Positions 45,904 to 58,332 are shown, counted from the first letter of the stretch. The stretch is 64,000 bases of DNA from Nymphaea colorata (GCF_008831285.2 NC_045144.1:4952268-5016267); one strand, 5' to 3'. Program-made: numbers and translations. The notes: generated by a model not told the origin, from the sequence alone.

Positions 45904-47796
45904 TATGCGCCGTCCTCGAGGCCAGCAGTTTCATGATAGGCCTTGACTTTCAGCGGGTCGCGCTGCTTCATACGGAATGCATACTCCCATGTGGGGTTGT
46001 GTTCGCCTATCCACGTCACTTTGTACTTCTTCGGCTCCCCCAAATAGTTTGTCTTGTGCCGAAGAATCTCTTCCATCTGACGGTCCGCCGCTCGCTTGGT
46101 TGATGGGGCTCGCTGCAGGATCGGGTCTCGTTCTGGAACACTGAATGCACCTTAAAAGTCTGGCGGCAAGTCTAGCTTGTAGGCTAGCTTTCCAATTCTC
46201 TTCAGCACTGTGAAGGGTCCCTCATACTTGCGGATCAATGACCTGTGTCGACCACGGAAAATGCCCGTGCGATCAGGATAGAGCTTCACGAGGACTTGAT
46301 CACCCACTCGGAATTCCATTGGCCTTCGATTCCGATCTGCAAACTTTTTCATCTTTTTGGCGGCCTTGTGTAAGAACGCCTTAGCCATTTCCGTCTGTTC
46401 CTGCCAATCGCGGACGAACTGGTAGGCAAAAGTGGGTCTTCCCTTTTCTTGAGCTGCAAGGGTATGCGGCATCAACGGTTGTTGTCCAGTGGCTATTTCG
46501 AATGGATTATGTCCAGAAGACTCACTCTTCTGCAAATTGTAGCAAAATTGAGCTACATCCAACAATTTCACCCAATCCTTTTGATTCGCGTTGACATAGT
46601 GTCGAAGGTATTGTTCCAACAATCCGTTGATTCGTTCAGTTTGGCCGTCCGTTTGAGGGTGGAAACTTGTTGAGAATAATAAATCTGAACCCAACAAACG
46701 GAATACTTCGCGCCAAAATTTTCCTGCGAAGCGAGCGTCCCGATCACTGACAATGCTTTTCGGCACGCCCCAATGCTTGATTATATGCTTCACGAACAAC
46801 TCTGCGTCTTTTTCGCGGGACATTCTTTAGAGGCTGAGATGAAGGTGGCATACTTTGAAAATCTATCCACAACCACAAGGATGGAGCTGAAGCCGTCAAC
46901 TTTGGGCAAGCTGACGATGAAGTCCTCGGAGAGGCATTCCCATGGATGTTCTGGAATAGGAAGAGGCTCCAGGAGACCGGCAGGCTTCTGGTTTGTTCCC
47001 TTTTCCTGCTGATAGATCAAGCATGTTTTCACATAGGCTTCAACGTCGTCACGCATCTGTGGCCAGTAGTAGCCACGTTCGAGCAGTGCCAGTGTCCGCT
47101 CCTGGCCATGATGGCCAGCCCACAATGAGTCATGACTCTCCTTCAGCAACTCTCGTTGGAGATTGCCCCATCTAGGCACGAACACTCGTCCGTCCTTTGC
47201 CATCAAAAGTCCATCTTGTAGCCAGAATCGTCGCGTCTTTCCCACCTCTGTTGGTTCGACCAAGTGCTTGGCCACTGGGTCCTGCTTCATGCCTTCTCGA
47301 ATCAGCCCGAGAAGAGCGCCCTCGAGTTGTGCTTCGGATGATGCTGTCCGGGTAGCTGCCAATCCGCCTTCCGACTCAGTGCATCGGCTACGACGTTTGT
47401 CTTCCCTGCCTTGTACTCTAAGGCAAAATCGAATTCTGCAAGTTATTCCTGCCATCGAGCCTGCTTCGGACTCAACTTCTTTTGAGTCTGGAAGTAGCTT
47501 GTGGCTACATTATCAGTCTTTACCACAAACTGGGACCCCAATAAGTAATGCCTCCATTTGCAAAGACAATGAATAATAACTGTCATTTCCCTTTCGTGCA
47601 CGGAGTACCGTCGCTCCGAGTCTTTCAGCTTCCGACTCTCATAGACGACTGGATGACCTTCCTGCATCAAAACTCCGCCAATGGCAAAATCTGATGCATC
47701 CGTGTGGACTTCAAATTTCCTTGTGTGGTCGGGCAACCTGAGCACAGGCTCCTGTGTCAGGGCCCTCTTCAACTTCTCGAAGGCATCTTCTTCCAA
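45904..47796 (-). pseudogene. Element I pol, 3' half: RNase H, integrase, chromodomain-like tail
   Basis: The minus-strand order is RNase H (LEEDAFEKLKRAL, FEVHTDASDFAIGGVL, KTDNVA) from 47,796; the DALSRK linker; integrase zinc finger at about 47,150-47,000 with HDSLWAGHHGQ and CLIYQQEK, where the second Cys of the usual CxxC is Tyr; catalytic core with SEDFIVSLPK, SDRDARF and the Glu of QTDGQTERINGLLE (all three acidic residues present); then KRIGKLAYKLDLPP and a chromodomain-like KYKVTWIGEHNPTWEYAF. There is a TAA just after the RNase H part (near 47,443), a frameshift near 47,340, another near 46,810 and a third near 46,150. The frame ends at TAA about 45,905 beside the polypurine tract. 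Confidence 0.85.
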
Positions 47797-47797
47797 T

Positions 47798-47833
47798 TGG
47801 TATCAGAGCGCCTCTCACAATTGGTATCAGAGC
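47798..47833 (+). promoter_or_regulatory. Duplicated primer-binding site of element II
   Basis: tggtatcagagc, complementary to the 3' end of initiator tRNA-Met, occurs twice 24 bp apart, each preceded by aat and followed by gcgcctct. A single copy is the norm. Confidence 0.75.
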
Positions 47834-48390
47834 GCCTCTTGAGGAATATCCGTCAGTTTGAGCACTTGGACCTTCGCATCGTCGTCATCAACGGGCAGTG
47901 CCAGTGGATTTCTCTTGGTTTTCTGGTTATTTCAGTGGTCTTAGGAGATTGGGATTTCTATAGTCAGTTTAGTCGTCAGAGTCCAGCCACGGTTTCCTTC
48001 AGTTGCGTAGACTAGGGCTTCGCTTGTCCACTCTTGGCAAGTGTAGGGCTGTACACACCGTACACCCGAGGGCAGCCAAGCTCGAGGTGCGTCACCGAAG
48101 CACGAGGAGAGTGCGGTGATTTAGGCTCTTTCAGCCCGGCCGAGAGCGAAGTGTGATTGCCGAGGCACTTAGGCGAAGTGCGGCATTAGGCAGGCCAACC
48201 CGTCTCCCTCGCCTTAGATCTCGCGTGCGACAGCTAGAGCAGCGGCAGCGTGGTCAGAAATTGAGAGTGGCAGCCGTCTTCTATTTGGATTTCAGCTTGA
48301 GAGTGGCAGTTTAGGCAGTCTTTGGATTTTCATAGTTAGGACAGCCTTAGCATAATGCATCCTTGGCGCTGGTCAAACCAGATTTTATAC
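47834..48390 (+). other. Untranslated leader of element II
   Basis: GC-richer sequence between the PBS and gag, without a recognisable protein. Its first 21 bases (47,834-47,854) recur at 58,312-58,332. Confidence 0.6.
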
Positions 48391-51300
48391 ATGGCCAAGT
48401 CAAAGAAAAATTTGAACCCAGACGAGCCCGTGCTTGAGGAAACCACCTCGGATCCTCAAGAAGTCGCTCACAGGGCATCAACCATGGAGATACCCGAGCC
48501 CACCATCAGCCGTATTGGACACTTAGAGCGAGAATTCGGTCAGCTCCGTCGAGATATGAACAAGGCCGAGAATCATAGACGGCGAGATATGGAGAGACAA
48601 TTCGGTGATCTTCAAAAAGACTTAGACGAAATGAGGAAGAACCAACAAAAAGAAATGGATGAAGTGCGTGCAATGTTTAGGGTTCTTGCTTCAAACCAGC
48701 AACAGGGTACAGAAAGGGCTACTCATGGCCCGAATACACGCCCAGATAAAGGAAAAGGTTTGTTAGTAGCACCGAACTACCAAACCGACACTGAGGTCGA
48801 TCCCAACAACATATCTCACATTGGGACGAGTACAGAGGGAGGCAGACGCAATACTATGGCGCCTCCTCAAGATCGGCATCAACAGGATGCCTACGGTGAT
48901 AGAACTCCCCGTGCCCCACGCTTTGGCCAATATAGCCAAAACCGAGTGGAATTAACGTCAGAAGGGGAGCAAGACGAGTCTCCAGCTCGTCAACGAAGAG
49001 GATCTCGATTCCACCACAGACAAGAAGAGCGACGGACACCCTCAGTCCGATATCAGTTCCCTAAGTTCAATGGGGAACACTTGCGTGAATGGCTCTTCAT
49101 GGCAGAGCGATACTTCCTATGCCACCACGTCCCCGAAGAAGAATGGATAGAAATAGCTACGGCAAACATGATTGGGGAAGCCACAACGCATTATTTGTGG
49201 TTTAACCACAATACAGATGTCCAGACGTGGGTGAAATATAAGGCCAGTCTCCAACTTCAATTTGGAGACTCAACATTTATAGATTACGATGAGGACTTGA
49301 AGAATCTAGTCCAGACCACTACCGTGCCCGCCTACAAGAGGCAGTTTGAACGCCTCGCCAGCATGGTTAGATGGCCTGAGAAGGCCCTCATCGGCGCTTT
49401 CAAGGGAGGCCTTAGAAATGACATCAAGCGAGAGATGAAAATTCATCGCTTTAAAAAGTTGGAAGAATGCATTGCCATGGCCCGTCTCTACGAAGAGAGA
49501 ATCGAGGAAAGAAGAGCCGAGAAGAAGGCTCATAAATTTGATAAATAGAGGAAAAGAAGCTCCTACACCTCTGGTTCTCGCAACAATACAAGAAAGGAGC
49601 TAGTTCCCTACAAAAGGGGGAACGAACCACGGCCCTACCAAAGTGCCAATCAAGGGTAGGGCAAGAAACCACCCCTACGCTACCTCACGCCTCAACAGAT
49701 TGAGGAATACAGACGCAAGGGTCTGTGCTACAGGTGTGAGGGAAAATGGGACAAATATCACAAGTGCCCCGCGTACTTCAGGGTACAAGTGATAAGTGAC
49801 GTGGAGTCAAGCTCGTGTACAGACAGTGACTCATCCTCCAGCGCTTCTTATGAATCCAGCTCGTCCTCGTCTGAGGAAGAAGTAATTCAAAAGCGCCGAG
49901 TTAGAAAAACCGAGAAAAAGAAAGAGGTTACCAAGGAAGAGACTCCCGTTGAAGAGGAGAAACCCACAGAGGCCGAGTCTCTTCACTCGATGCAAGACCC
50001 GAATAAGCCCAACTCATTCCGTGTGTTTGGGAGGATCAACGGCAAGAAGATCCTCATCTTGTTGGACAACGGGGCCACACGAAACTTCCTAACCGAGGAA
50101 GCCGCCAGAAAGTGTAAAGTGCCCTTAGAATCCAGCCAGCCACAAACAATAGTCGTGGGAGGGGGTCTAAGGCTGAAATGCCTTAACGAAGGGAAGAACA
50201 TGGAAGTTGTAATCAAGAAGAAACCCTTCAAAATCGATTTCTTGGTAATTCCGTTGGATGGAGTCGATTTAATTCTCGGAATACCCTGGTTTTTCACATT
50301 GGGCATCATATCATGGGACGTGAAGAATTTCAACATGACCTTCACGCCCGATGGTGAGGATGAGCCGATGACCTTACAAGGCATCACGAGTACAATGCGT
50401 CCCAAGGCTGCCTTACGAGCTATAGAGGCAGACCAACCAGCGTGTTGGGTGATGGCACTAGCGACAGATGTGCCATCAAAAGAAGAGCAAGAAGAGATTG
50501 TGCCACCAAGGATTCAGTCGGTGCTAGACCGTTTTGAAGATTTGTTCGAGGAGCCAAAAGGATTACCTCCTCCTCGCTCCTACTACCATCGAATCGTTAT
50601 GACCCAAGGGGCCGAACCGGTCAATGTACGGCCCTACAGATATGGGTATAACCAGAAGGCTGAGATAGAGCGTCTGGTTAAGGAGATGCTAGAGAGTGGC
50701 ATAGTTCAGCCAAGCAGCAGTCCTTTTTCTTCCCCTGTCTTTCTAGTGAAGAAGAAGGACAACACATGGCGCTTTTGTGTTGATTATCGCGCCCTGAACG
50801 AAGCCACGGTGAAGGACAGGCACCCCATACCTGTCATCGATGAGTTGTTGGATGAACTAGCCGGCGCGACCATATTCTCCAAGATAGACTTGAGAGCCGG
50901 CTATCATCAAATCAAAATGTGCAAGGATGACGTCCCCAAAACGGCATTCAGGACACATGATGGGCACTACGAATTCCTCGTTATGCCCTTCGGTCTCACT
51001 AACGCACCGGCTACATTTCAAAGGTGTATGAACGACGTCTTTCGCCAATACCTGCGAGACTTTATATTGGTTTTCTTCGACGATATCTTGATATACAGTC
51101 AGACGGAGGAATTGCATGAGCAGCACCTTGCAGTAGCTCTTCAGGTCTTGCGTGATAACCAATTATATGCCAAGCGGTCCAAATGCAGCTTTGGACAACC
51201 AAGCATTGGTTATCTTGGGCACATCGTGTGCCAACAAGGGGTTCGGGCAGACCCCGAAAAATTGGACGCCATGCAGAGATGACCACTGCCTAAGGATCTG

Positions 51301-53616
51301 AAAGGTCTCAGAGGTTTTCTAGGCCTCACGGGCTACTACAGACGCTTCATCCAGGGTTATGGATTAATAGCTCAGCCCTTAACCCAGATGTTGAAGAAAG
51401 GGGCCTTTCAATGGTCAGACAAGGCTAGGGCAGCCTTTGAGAAGCTCAAAAACGCCCTTATGACTGCGCCAGTACTTACCTTGCCAGACTTCAACAAGCA
51501 GTTTACCATAGAGACAGACGCATGTGATGTTGGAGTCGGGGCCGTTTTTAGCCAAGAAGGACACCCAATCGCCTACATGTCAAAGGCCCTAACCAGCAGG
51601 GCAAAACCTCTTTCTACGTACGAGAAAGAGCTCTTAGCGATCATCCTGGCAGTTGAGAAGTGGCGGCCTTATCTGATAGGGCGCAGGTTCATAGTTAAGA
51701 CGGACCAAAACTCATTAAAGTATATGCTCAAACAAAGAGTATCCACGCCTACCCAACAGCGTTGGCTGGCCAAGCTGCTAGGATACGACTTTGAGATTGA
51801 GTACAAGAAGGGTTCAGATAATACAGCGGCAGACTCTCTTTCCCGTTTGACCGAACAATTCATGACGCTATCTGTGGTAGAAACGGACATATGGGAACGG
51901 TTAACCCAAGAGCAGCAAGAAGATCAATCTTTAAAGTTAATCCGTGCATCTATAACGCAAAACCCCGGATCTATCCCTTTGTATACGGTCAGAGGGAACC
52001 TTTTGTATAGGAAGAACCGTGCAGTGGTTCCTCCTGAATCAGGGCTTAAGCAGGAACTCTTGCAACATTTCCATGACACACCAGCCGCAGGTCATGAGGG
52101 GGTTTCAAAAACCCTTGGTAGGATTAAAGCCCAGTTTTGGTGGCGCGGCATGAAGGCAGACGTACAGCGTTACATCAAGAAGTGCGTGGTATGTCAAAGG
52201 GAGAAATATGAGGCAATCAAGCCTCCAGGTCACTTGAACCCCCTCCCCATACCAACTAAACCATGGACCGATGTAACCATGGATTTCATCGATGCCATGC
52301 CCCGCTCTGAAGGCAAGGAAGCTGTGCTTGTGGTAGTGGATCGACTCACCAAGTATAGCCACTTCGCTCCCTTGCCTCGTTCGTATCAAGGGCCAATGGT
52401 GGCCAGCGTGTACCAAGAGTTTATTGGCAAGCTCCACGGAATGCCACAGTCGGTCGTATGTGACTGTGACTCCATTTTTCTCAGCGCATTCTGGCAGGAG
52501 TATATGAAGCTAATGGGTACAACGCTCAACTTCAGCACAGCCCACCATCCACAGACAGATGGTCAGAGCGAAATTGTAAATCGGTCTTTAAAGACCTACC
52601 TGAGGTGCTTCGCGGGAGAACGACCAAATACATGGGTAAAATTTTTACCATGGGCAGAGTGGTCGTATAACACTAGTCTGCGTTCGTCCACGGGCATGAC
52701 CCCCTACGAGGGTGTATACGGATTCCCTCCTCCTACTATACCAAGGTATGAAGGAGGCACAGCTGAGGACGACCAGATCAACTGTGAACTGCGCACACGT
52801 GAGGAAGTCTTAGATGCCTTCAAACAGAATATCACCAAGGCGCAGAACCGCATGAGACAAGTGTACAACAAGGGTAGGAAGGACCGAGAATTTGAAGTGG
52901 GCGAGTATGTGTGGCTGAAGAGGTTACCTCTGAAGCATAGGTCATTGATGGGCCAACCCTATTCAAAACTGTTACCGCGTTATTATGGTCCATTCCCGGT
53001 ACTGCAGAAAGTGGGGAAGAGAGCTTATAGGTTAGGCCTTCCAAGAGCCGCCTTAGTGCATCCTGTGTTTCACGTTACGAGGCTTAAGCCTCATCATGGG
53101 GATGTACCAACTCTTATAGAGCAGGTGCCGGAGCAATTGCCAACACCCTACCGCATCCTAAAGCACAGATACATTCAACGTCAGGGTAGGACAAGGCACG
53201 AGGTATTAGTGGAATGGGAGGGCCCGGATAGAGGAACTTCTTGGGAAGAGTTTGGGTCAGTAGTCCATTGTTTTCCATCTTCTAGCGCTCGAGGACAAGC
53301 GCAATTTAGGGAGGGGGAATCTGTTATGGACCAATCACTTGGTCCCGACCCAAGGCCGACAGAGCAGGCCGGACCCAGCCGGCTGAAGCGCAAGGCGTCT
53401 GAGTTGTGGGCTCAGACCATGGAGCACATCGACAACTCTACCAAGGAGGTTGAAGCAGCACCAAAACCTGTTGCAGCGGGAGGAGTGGGAGGAGCAACCA
53501 GGTCCGAAGAGGTGCTCAAACTGGATAGGCTTCAAGACGTTTCTGAACTAAGTGTTGGGCTCACCGAGTTAGTCAAGATAGACCCCAATGCGAGTCCGAT
53601 CAACCTAGACACTTGA
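48391..53616 (+). pseudogene. Element II gag-pol polyprotein, one frame with three stops
   Basis: From ATG 48,391 a single frame of 1,741 codons plus stop ends at 53,616. It is interrupted only by TAG 49,546-49,548, TAG 49,657-49,659 and TGA 51,280-51,282 (a Trp position before PLPKDLKGLRGFLGL). Order: coiled-coil gag N-terminus (about residues 40-100), retrotransposon gag domain (PKFNGEHLREWLFMAERYF), zinc knuckle CYRCEGKWDKYHKC near 49,727, an acidic Ser/Glu linker, protease with LLDNGAT where DSG or DTG is usual (near 50,068), reverse transcriptase ([24 protein letters not shown]), RNase H (TIETDACDVGVGAVF), integrase (HHPQTDGQSEIVNR) and a chromodomain-like end (HEVLVEWEGPDRGTSWEEF near 53,200). 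After 53,307 the frame reads through the polypurine tract into the LTR, so the natural protein end is uncertain. There are no frameshifts. Confidence 0.9.
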
Positions 53617-56600
53617 GCCTACGCTAAAGACCTAGAATTCTAGGCAATTGGCTATGTCAAACTGACTTAGCCCATGCACTCGAACTGAAGTGTGGGCGGC
53701 AACCCACACGAGGTCCCCGCCCTGGGCTCACAAGGCTCAGGGACGACTCATTAGGTTTTCGAGCTTAGGCGTTAGGTCGCTCGCTCCTTTCAGCACTTAG
53801 TCAAATTTTATTCTACATAACAATTCTTTTGTTTACTCTATGATTTGAACTCGAGACCTAGGCCGAGCGGGGTGTGCTCGGCGTGTTAAGTTATGGATTA
53901 GATCTAGCGCGGGTTAGGTAGTGTAAACCCGCTTCATTTCATTCATGTATATAAACTTTTGGATCTTGTACATTGTAAGCAATTTTGGAATCAAGGAATC
54001 ATTTGTTCGAGTTCTTTCTCTCTCCTCTCTCGAGGTCTCTCTTCTCCCTCTCGTCTCCCACCTTGCTCCTGAGAGCTTGGCGTCTTCTCCCCCCTCGCGT
54101 CCTCTACCTCCACGACGCTTCCTTCATCCGAAATCTGTCCTTGAAGAGCCAACGTCCCTGGACACCGGCATAAGGCAGCTAAGGCTTAGGCGGATCTCCC
54201 CACCGGCGGCGGTCCCTCCTTCGTCCACGTGAACAGCCCCTACGAAGATCGAAAGTGTGCTTTGGTGTCTTCTCCTTGATCACGAAGGAGTTGAAAGACC
54301 AAGGTTCCTACCGGGAAGGTTGAAGACAAGGCGCGTCCTTCGGCTTCAACAAATCGACAAGGGTTAGTTCGTGTGATTTCAAGTTATTTCGCCCGAAGAT
54401 GTGTTGAGTTTACCTACGGGAGGACTTCATCTTACTCTCGGATTTACCCCGGCATACCCGTGGGTTGATTTGAAGAGGATAGGTGAAACAGCCCTTAGGA
54501 TTCCCTTACACGTTCGGGAGGAGATCGTGAATCCCTCGAGCTAATCACCTAAGAGGAAACGAACCGAGCGTAAGGAAAATACAGTGATTCAAACGAAGGC
54601 TCGGCTCCCTCGCTGCTACACCCGCGATCCAGCAAGAGAAAAGATAAGAAATTCCTGTCTCTGGTCGTGGAAATCCAACAAGGGATTGCTAGCTCGAATC
54701 GCCCTGGTCTACAGTTCAAGATAATTGAAATTGGAGTGATTCCGTGCGGTGAAGACATAAGCCTTGTTCTTCACCGGATTCCGAAGTAGTTCGGTCGATT
54801 CCTACAACTTCTGGCTATTTCCCTTAATTCCGACACTGAAGACCAGAATACCCTTATTCTGGAAAAATTACTCACTTCCGGTAAGGGCCTTTTGGACAAA
54901 AGGAGGAAGATCGCAACCCTAGCCGCCGCTCGAGTGAGATCCACCTCCTCCTTGCTGCTGGCTCGTCTACAAGGTTAGTTCACTCGACTGCATCTCGTCC
55001 GTTTGTTGCTCCACGTGTCCACATCGTAGCCTCCCGTCTTACCTCGTACCACCCCAGGCCTCCACGTGTCCCAGCTCGAGATCACCCTATCCTCCAATCA
55101 TTTTGGTAAGACCCGCAGCCGCCGCACGTCCCCTTCTCCTCGCATTCTCCACTCGAGTCAACCCTAACCCTGGCGCCGCCTCGTCCCTCCATCCTGCCAG
55201 GTGTCAGCAATCCGAGCGTTCACCTCTCGCCACCTCAGCCAGCTCCTCCTCGCGTGATCTAGCTGGGTCCCACGCGCTTTAACGCGCTACCCTCGTCGCT
55301 CCACGCGGCCACCCGATCGCACCTTGCCTTAGCTGTTTTAGGAAACCTCTTGCGCGTCCTCATCTCCCTTCCGCAATCATCTCCTTCTCCTTACCGCGTC
55401 AAATCCTAACCCCTCATCTCCCCACGTGGCGTCATCCTAGCCCTTGTGAGAATCCTCGAGAGATCACAAGAATAAATCCGGAATTCCGCCCGGATTCATC
55501 TTGAATCCTTCGATCTCCCCCCATCATTTTGGTAACTCCCTCTCGCATTTCCTTAACGCGTGAATCATTTTCCGCGTGATTTCTATCGTCCGTCCATCTT
55601 GCCACGTGGCAAGATCGTGGTGCCCCCCCTTGGCAAGACCAGCCAAGTCAAACCGAACCCCTTAGGCGCCCTCTCGCACCACCCTCGCACCTAGGTCAAC
55701 CCTCCTAACCGAGCCTACCTAACCCGACCTCACTCTCTAGCCTTAGTCAACATTAGGTCAACTTCCCCTACCAAGCTCTTTGTGTTCAGCTACCCTAGTC
55801 GGCTCGAGCTTACATCGAGTGTCCCTTGACCTAATCCACCCGGACCCATTAAGCTAGGTCCCTTAGTCAACCTCCCTCATAGTCAACCTTAACCTCATTC
55901 AGTCAACGTTGACCATACCCGTGAGCTTAGGCTCGACCCAAGCCAACCCCATTGAGCCTCTCGTAGCTAGGTTACCTACTTCGCACCTACAACCTCAATC
56001 TGCCTAGCCTACCCCTACCCGAGCCCATCTTGACTGGACCAACCCACCTACTAGAGCCCAGCCAAACCGAGCCAGCCCCAGCCTTAGCTAGGATTAGGTC
56101 TCGCCGGTCTTCACCGGCCTTTGCCTTGGCCGCGTTTCCTTCCGTCGGATCGCACCGACTAGCGTGGCCGAGCCACACCAGGCGGCAGGCAGGTAGACGC
56201 TGTCTCCCCCGACAGCAGCCCCCCTCGACACTCAGGCGGCCCTTCCCCTCACGGCAGCGACTATCCACATCAGGCGGCCACAACAGACGACGCTTCTCGT
56301 CAGCGACAGCGCGCCCGCATCCGCAGTCTCGCTCGGCAGCGACCATCAGCGCATGCGTCGGCCTCCGAACTGCGACCCCTTCAGCGCCGAGCGCTACAGC
56401 AGCGGTCGTCGCCCGCACAGCCAGCGTCTCCCCAGCCGGCAACCGTAGGCAGTCTCGACGCTCGGCTCCCTCCAGACGGCCGTCGTCCAGCTCCAGCCCG
56501 GCAGACGGGCTTCCAGCGACAGCGCTAGTTCTCGGCCAGCAGCAAGCGGCCATCTCCTCAGGCGTGACGGCCAGGATTCCAGCGGCGAGCTCATCGTCCA

Positions 56601-57242
56601 GCGTCCTTCGGCCAGTGGTCTGACGAGTGCAGTAGGCATCCGAGGAGGCTCTCCACAACCGGCTTTCTCGAACAGTGAGCTGCAATACTCGGGGGTTGGT
56701 TCTCACCCCGGGTGCTTATTCGGCTACGCCAAGGTCCTCCTTGGCCGGTATTCCCTTGCTCCCCCTTGTAGCCATGGGCGGGTTTTGCTTTCGTTTGTTT
56801 TAGGATATCATTTAGTTTGCTTTTGTTTTTGCTTTAGCCCCGGCTTCGGCCAAGCTCCTCACTGTGGTACCTCGAGGGCACTGTGCCCAAGACACGACTA
56901 CAAGGAGCCGACCACCTATTTGCTTTCGTTGGGTGTGGTTTGGCCGTTAGAAGTGGTTTGCGTGGTTTGTGAGTGAGTTGTGAGTGAAATATTATTGTAT
57001 CGCTCACGTTTTGTAAGGCCTCGTCAACCTTGTAGTTTCTTGTAGTAGGCTATCCGTAGTTAGTTTTTTTGGGAAAGGGTAAACCAGCCGTGTACTCCTT
57101 ACCTACTGGGGTTTGCGCCGGGGTCCTGTCTGGCCGGGTAGTCATTTGTATTTAATTGTTTAGGATTTTTGGTTTTTAGAATAGGCCTCAAGAAGGTCCT
57201 GGGAAGGTAGGAACGCATTTGGTTTGGGCTTTTCTAGGCCAC
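53322..57242 (+). repeat. 3' LTR of element II and attached GC-rich DNA
   Basis: The LTR start TGTTATGGACC follows the purine tract agggagggggaatc. A TATA box tatataaa is at 53,948-53,955. Because the 5' LTR is missing, the LTR end cannot be set; either the LTR is very long (up to 3.9 kb) or other sequence follows it. The region 54,900-56,700 is GC-rich (many 'cctcg', 'ccacgtg' words), and open frames there on both strands show no domains and look like composition effects. Confidence 0.5.
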
Positions 57243-58063
57243 TTCTTCATCCACCTTTTTCATAACTTGTTGCATGTTTATTCATAACCAATGCTCTTGA
57301 TTAAGAGAAAAACAAGTTTTAGATCACATCATTCTTCGTAAATATGACTAAATAAAATAATCAATACCCCCAATATACAAAATTTTCAAAATTATTGAGA
57401 TTCTGCTTTTCAGTAATGGTTGGAAATGGACAACATTTGCCAATAACTAATCTTGATCTTGGTCCTACATCGATTACTCTCGATCATGTGATGGTAGTTC
57501 TTGAGATTAGTGAGTAGCGCAGCTCCACCCATCCCTATGAAGGTCCCAATCACCTTCATCTGGTTTGGTCGGCTCCTAATTTGTAGCTTCTCCAATCTGT
57601 TTCAAATCATGGCCCCTTAACAATGAGGCGAGATCATTGTGCTTCTAAAACCAATTTAAGCGTCGCTGAAACGATGTTGACTGAGGTGATGTACAGATTC
57701 TGTTTTAGTGTTGCCTTGCACAATTCCATGACATTTTAACAAATTCGTGTGGTCAAACAATACTTTAAAAAACTAAGGCAATGTACAGATTCTTGCCCCC
57801 CTCTCCTCTCTCTTTACATAAGGTATGTGTGTGGCTCAGCCAAAAAGTGAACAGCAGAAGGCCTGGCCAAGAACAACCGTTAAAGAAATTGTAGGGGTAT
57901 AATTCATGAAGAGGATACTGTTAATTGAAATTAATACTGCTCAAAATTTGAATATATTCTAGAAGCTATTAATATTTTGATGATTGAAAGAGAACATTTA
58001 AATCCTAAAAGGTGATCGGGTTAATTTATATACATACCTCTCCAAGAGAAACGCAAGAGGGCA
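57243..58063 (-). pseudogene. WAT1-G': second copy of the WAT1-G fragment
   Basis: Nearly identical to 44,135-45,017: exon-4 remnant (KLQIRSRPNQMKVIGTFIG, near 57,510-57,593), exon-3 remnant (about 57,656-57,712), exon-2 remnant with about 48 bp deleted at an aacc microhomology (near 57,877), and the last bases of exon 1 (58,036-58,063). Relative to G a 10-bp piece near 57,446 is also missing. It is enclosed in the composite retroelement and ends where an inverted RT fragment begins. Confidence 0.85.
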
Positions 58064-58311
58064 GTATTGGCATGTTTGGATTGTTGATGGCGATGAGCCA
58101 ATCGAAAATCAGTTTTCTCGGTCACATTATGGGAAAAGGTCAGCTGCGAATGGACACAGAAAAGGTGAGGGAAATTCAAGACTGGAAACCGCCAACTAAT
58201 GTACCAGAACTACGTTCTTTTCTCGGTTTGGCAAATTACTATCGACGATTCATTGAAGGGTATTCTTTGATAACTGCGCCTCTCACTGATTTGTTAAAAA
58301 AAAACCGAACA
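58064..58311 (+). pseudogene. Inverted reverse transcriptase/RNase H linker fragment of element I type
   Basis: The plus strand encodes [20 protein letters not shown], then [20 protein letters not shown] and [10 protein letters not shown], the segment that should join the RT at 58,333 with the RNase H at 47,796 on the other strand. Its first 38 bases (tggcatgtttggattgttga...) are the inverse of 58,539-58,576, followed by a deletion of the RT core at the bases gatgagcca. Confidence 0.8.
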
Positions 58312-58332
58312 GCCTCTTGAGGAATATCCGTC

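Larger units (their letters stand above)
47798..57242 (+). mobile_element. Ty3/Gypsy chromovirus-type element II, lacking its 5' LTR
   Basis: Contains a duplicated primer-binding site (47,798-47,809 and 47,822-47,833), a 0.55-kb leader, a single gag-pol frame and a polypurine tract at 53,308-53,321 followed by an LTR start. No 5' LTR lies before the PBS: the sequence passes directly into element I RNase H, sharing the bases caattgg. The right end at 57,242 abuts the WAT1-G' segment. No target duplication was seen, so it did not arrive here by simple insertion in its present form. Confidence 0.75.

Noticed and set aside
54549-54758. 69-codon minus-strand frame in the element II LTR region
   Set aside because: No domain, no homology recognised, and located in non-coding LTR-type sequence.
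55987-56706. 239-codon minus-strand frame, overlapped by a 197-codon plus-strand frame (56,030-56,623)
   Set aside because: Both lie in very GC-rich DNA downstream of element II, are rich in Arg, Ala, Ser and Pro, and have no domain or natural-looking start. Long frames on both strands at once are expected from composition.
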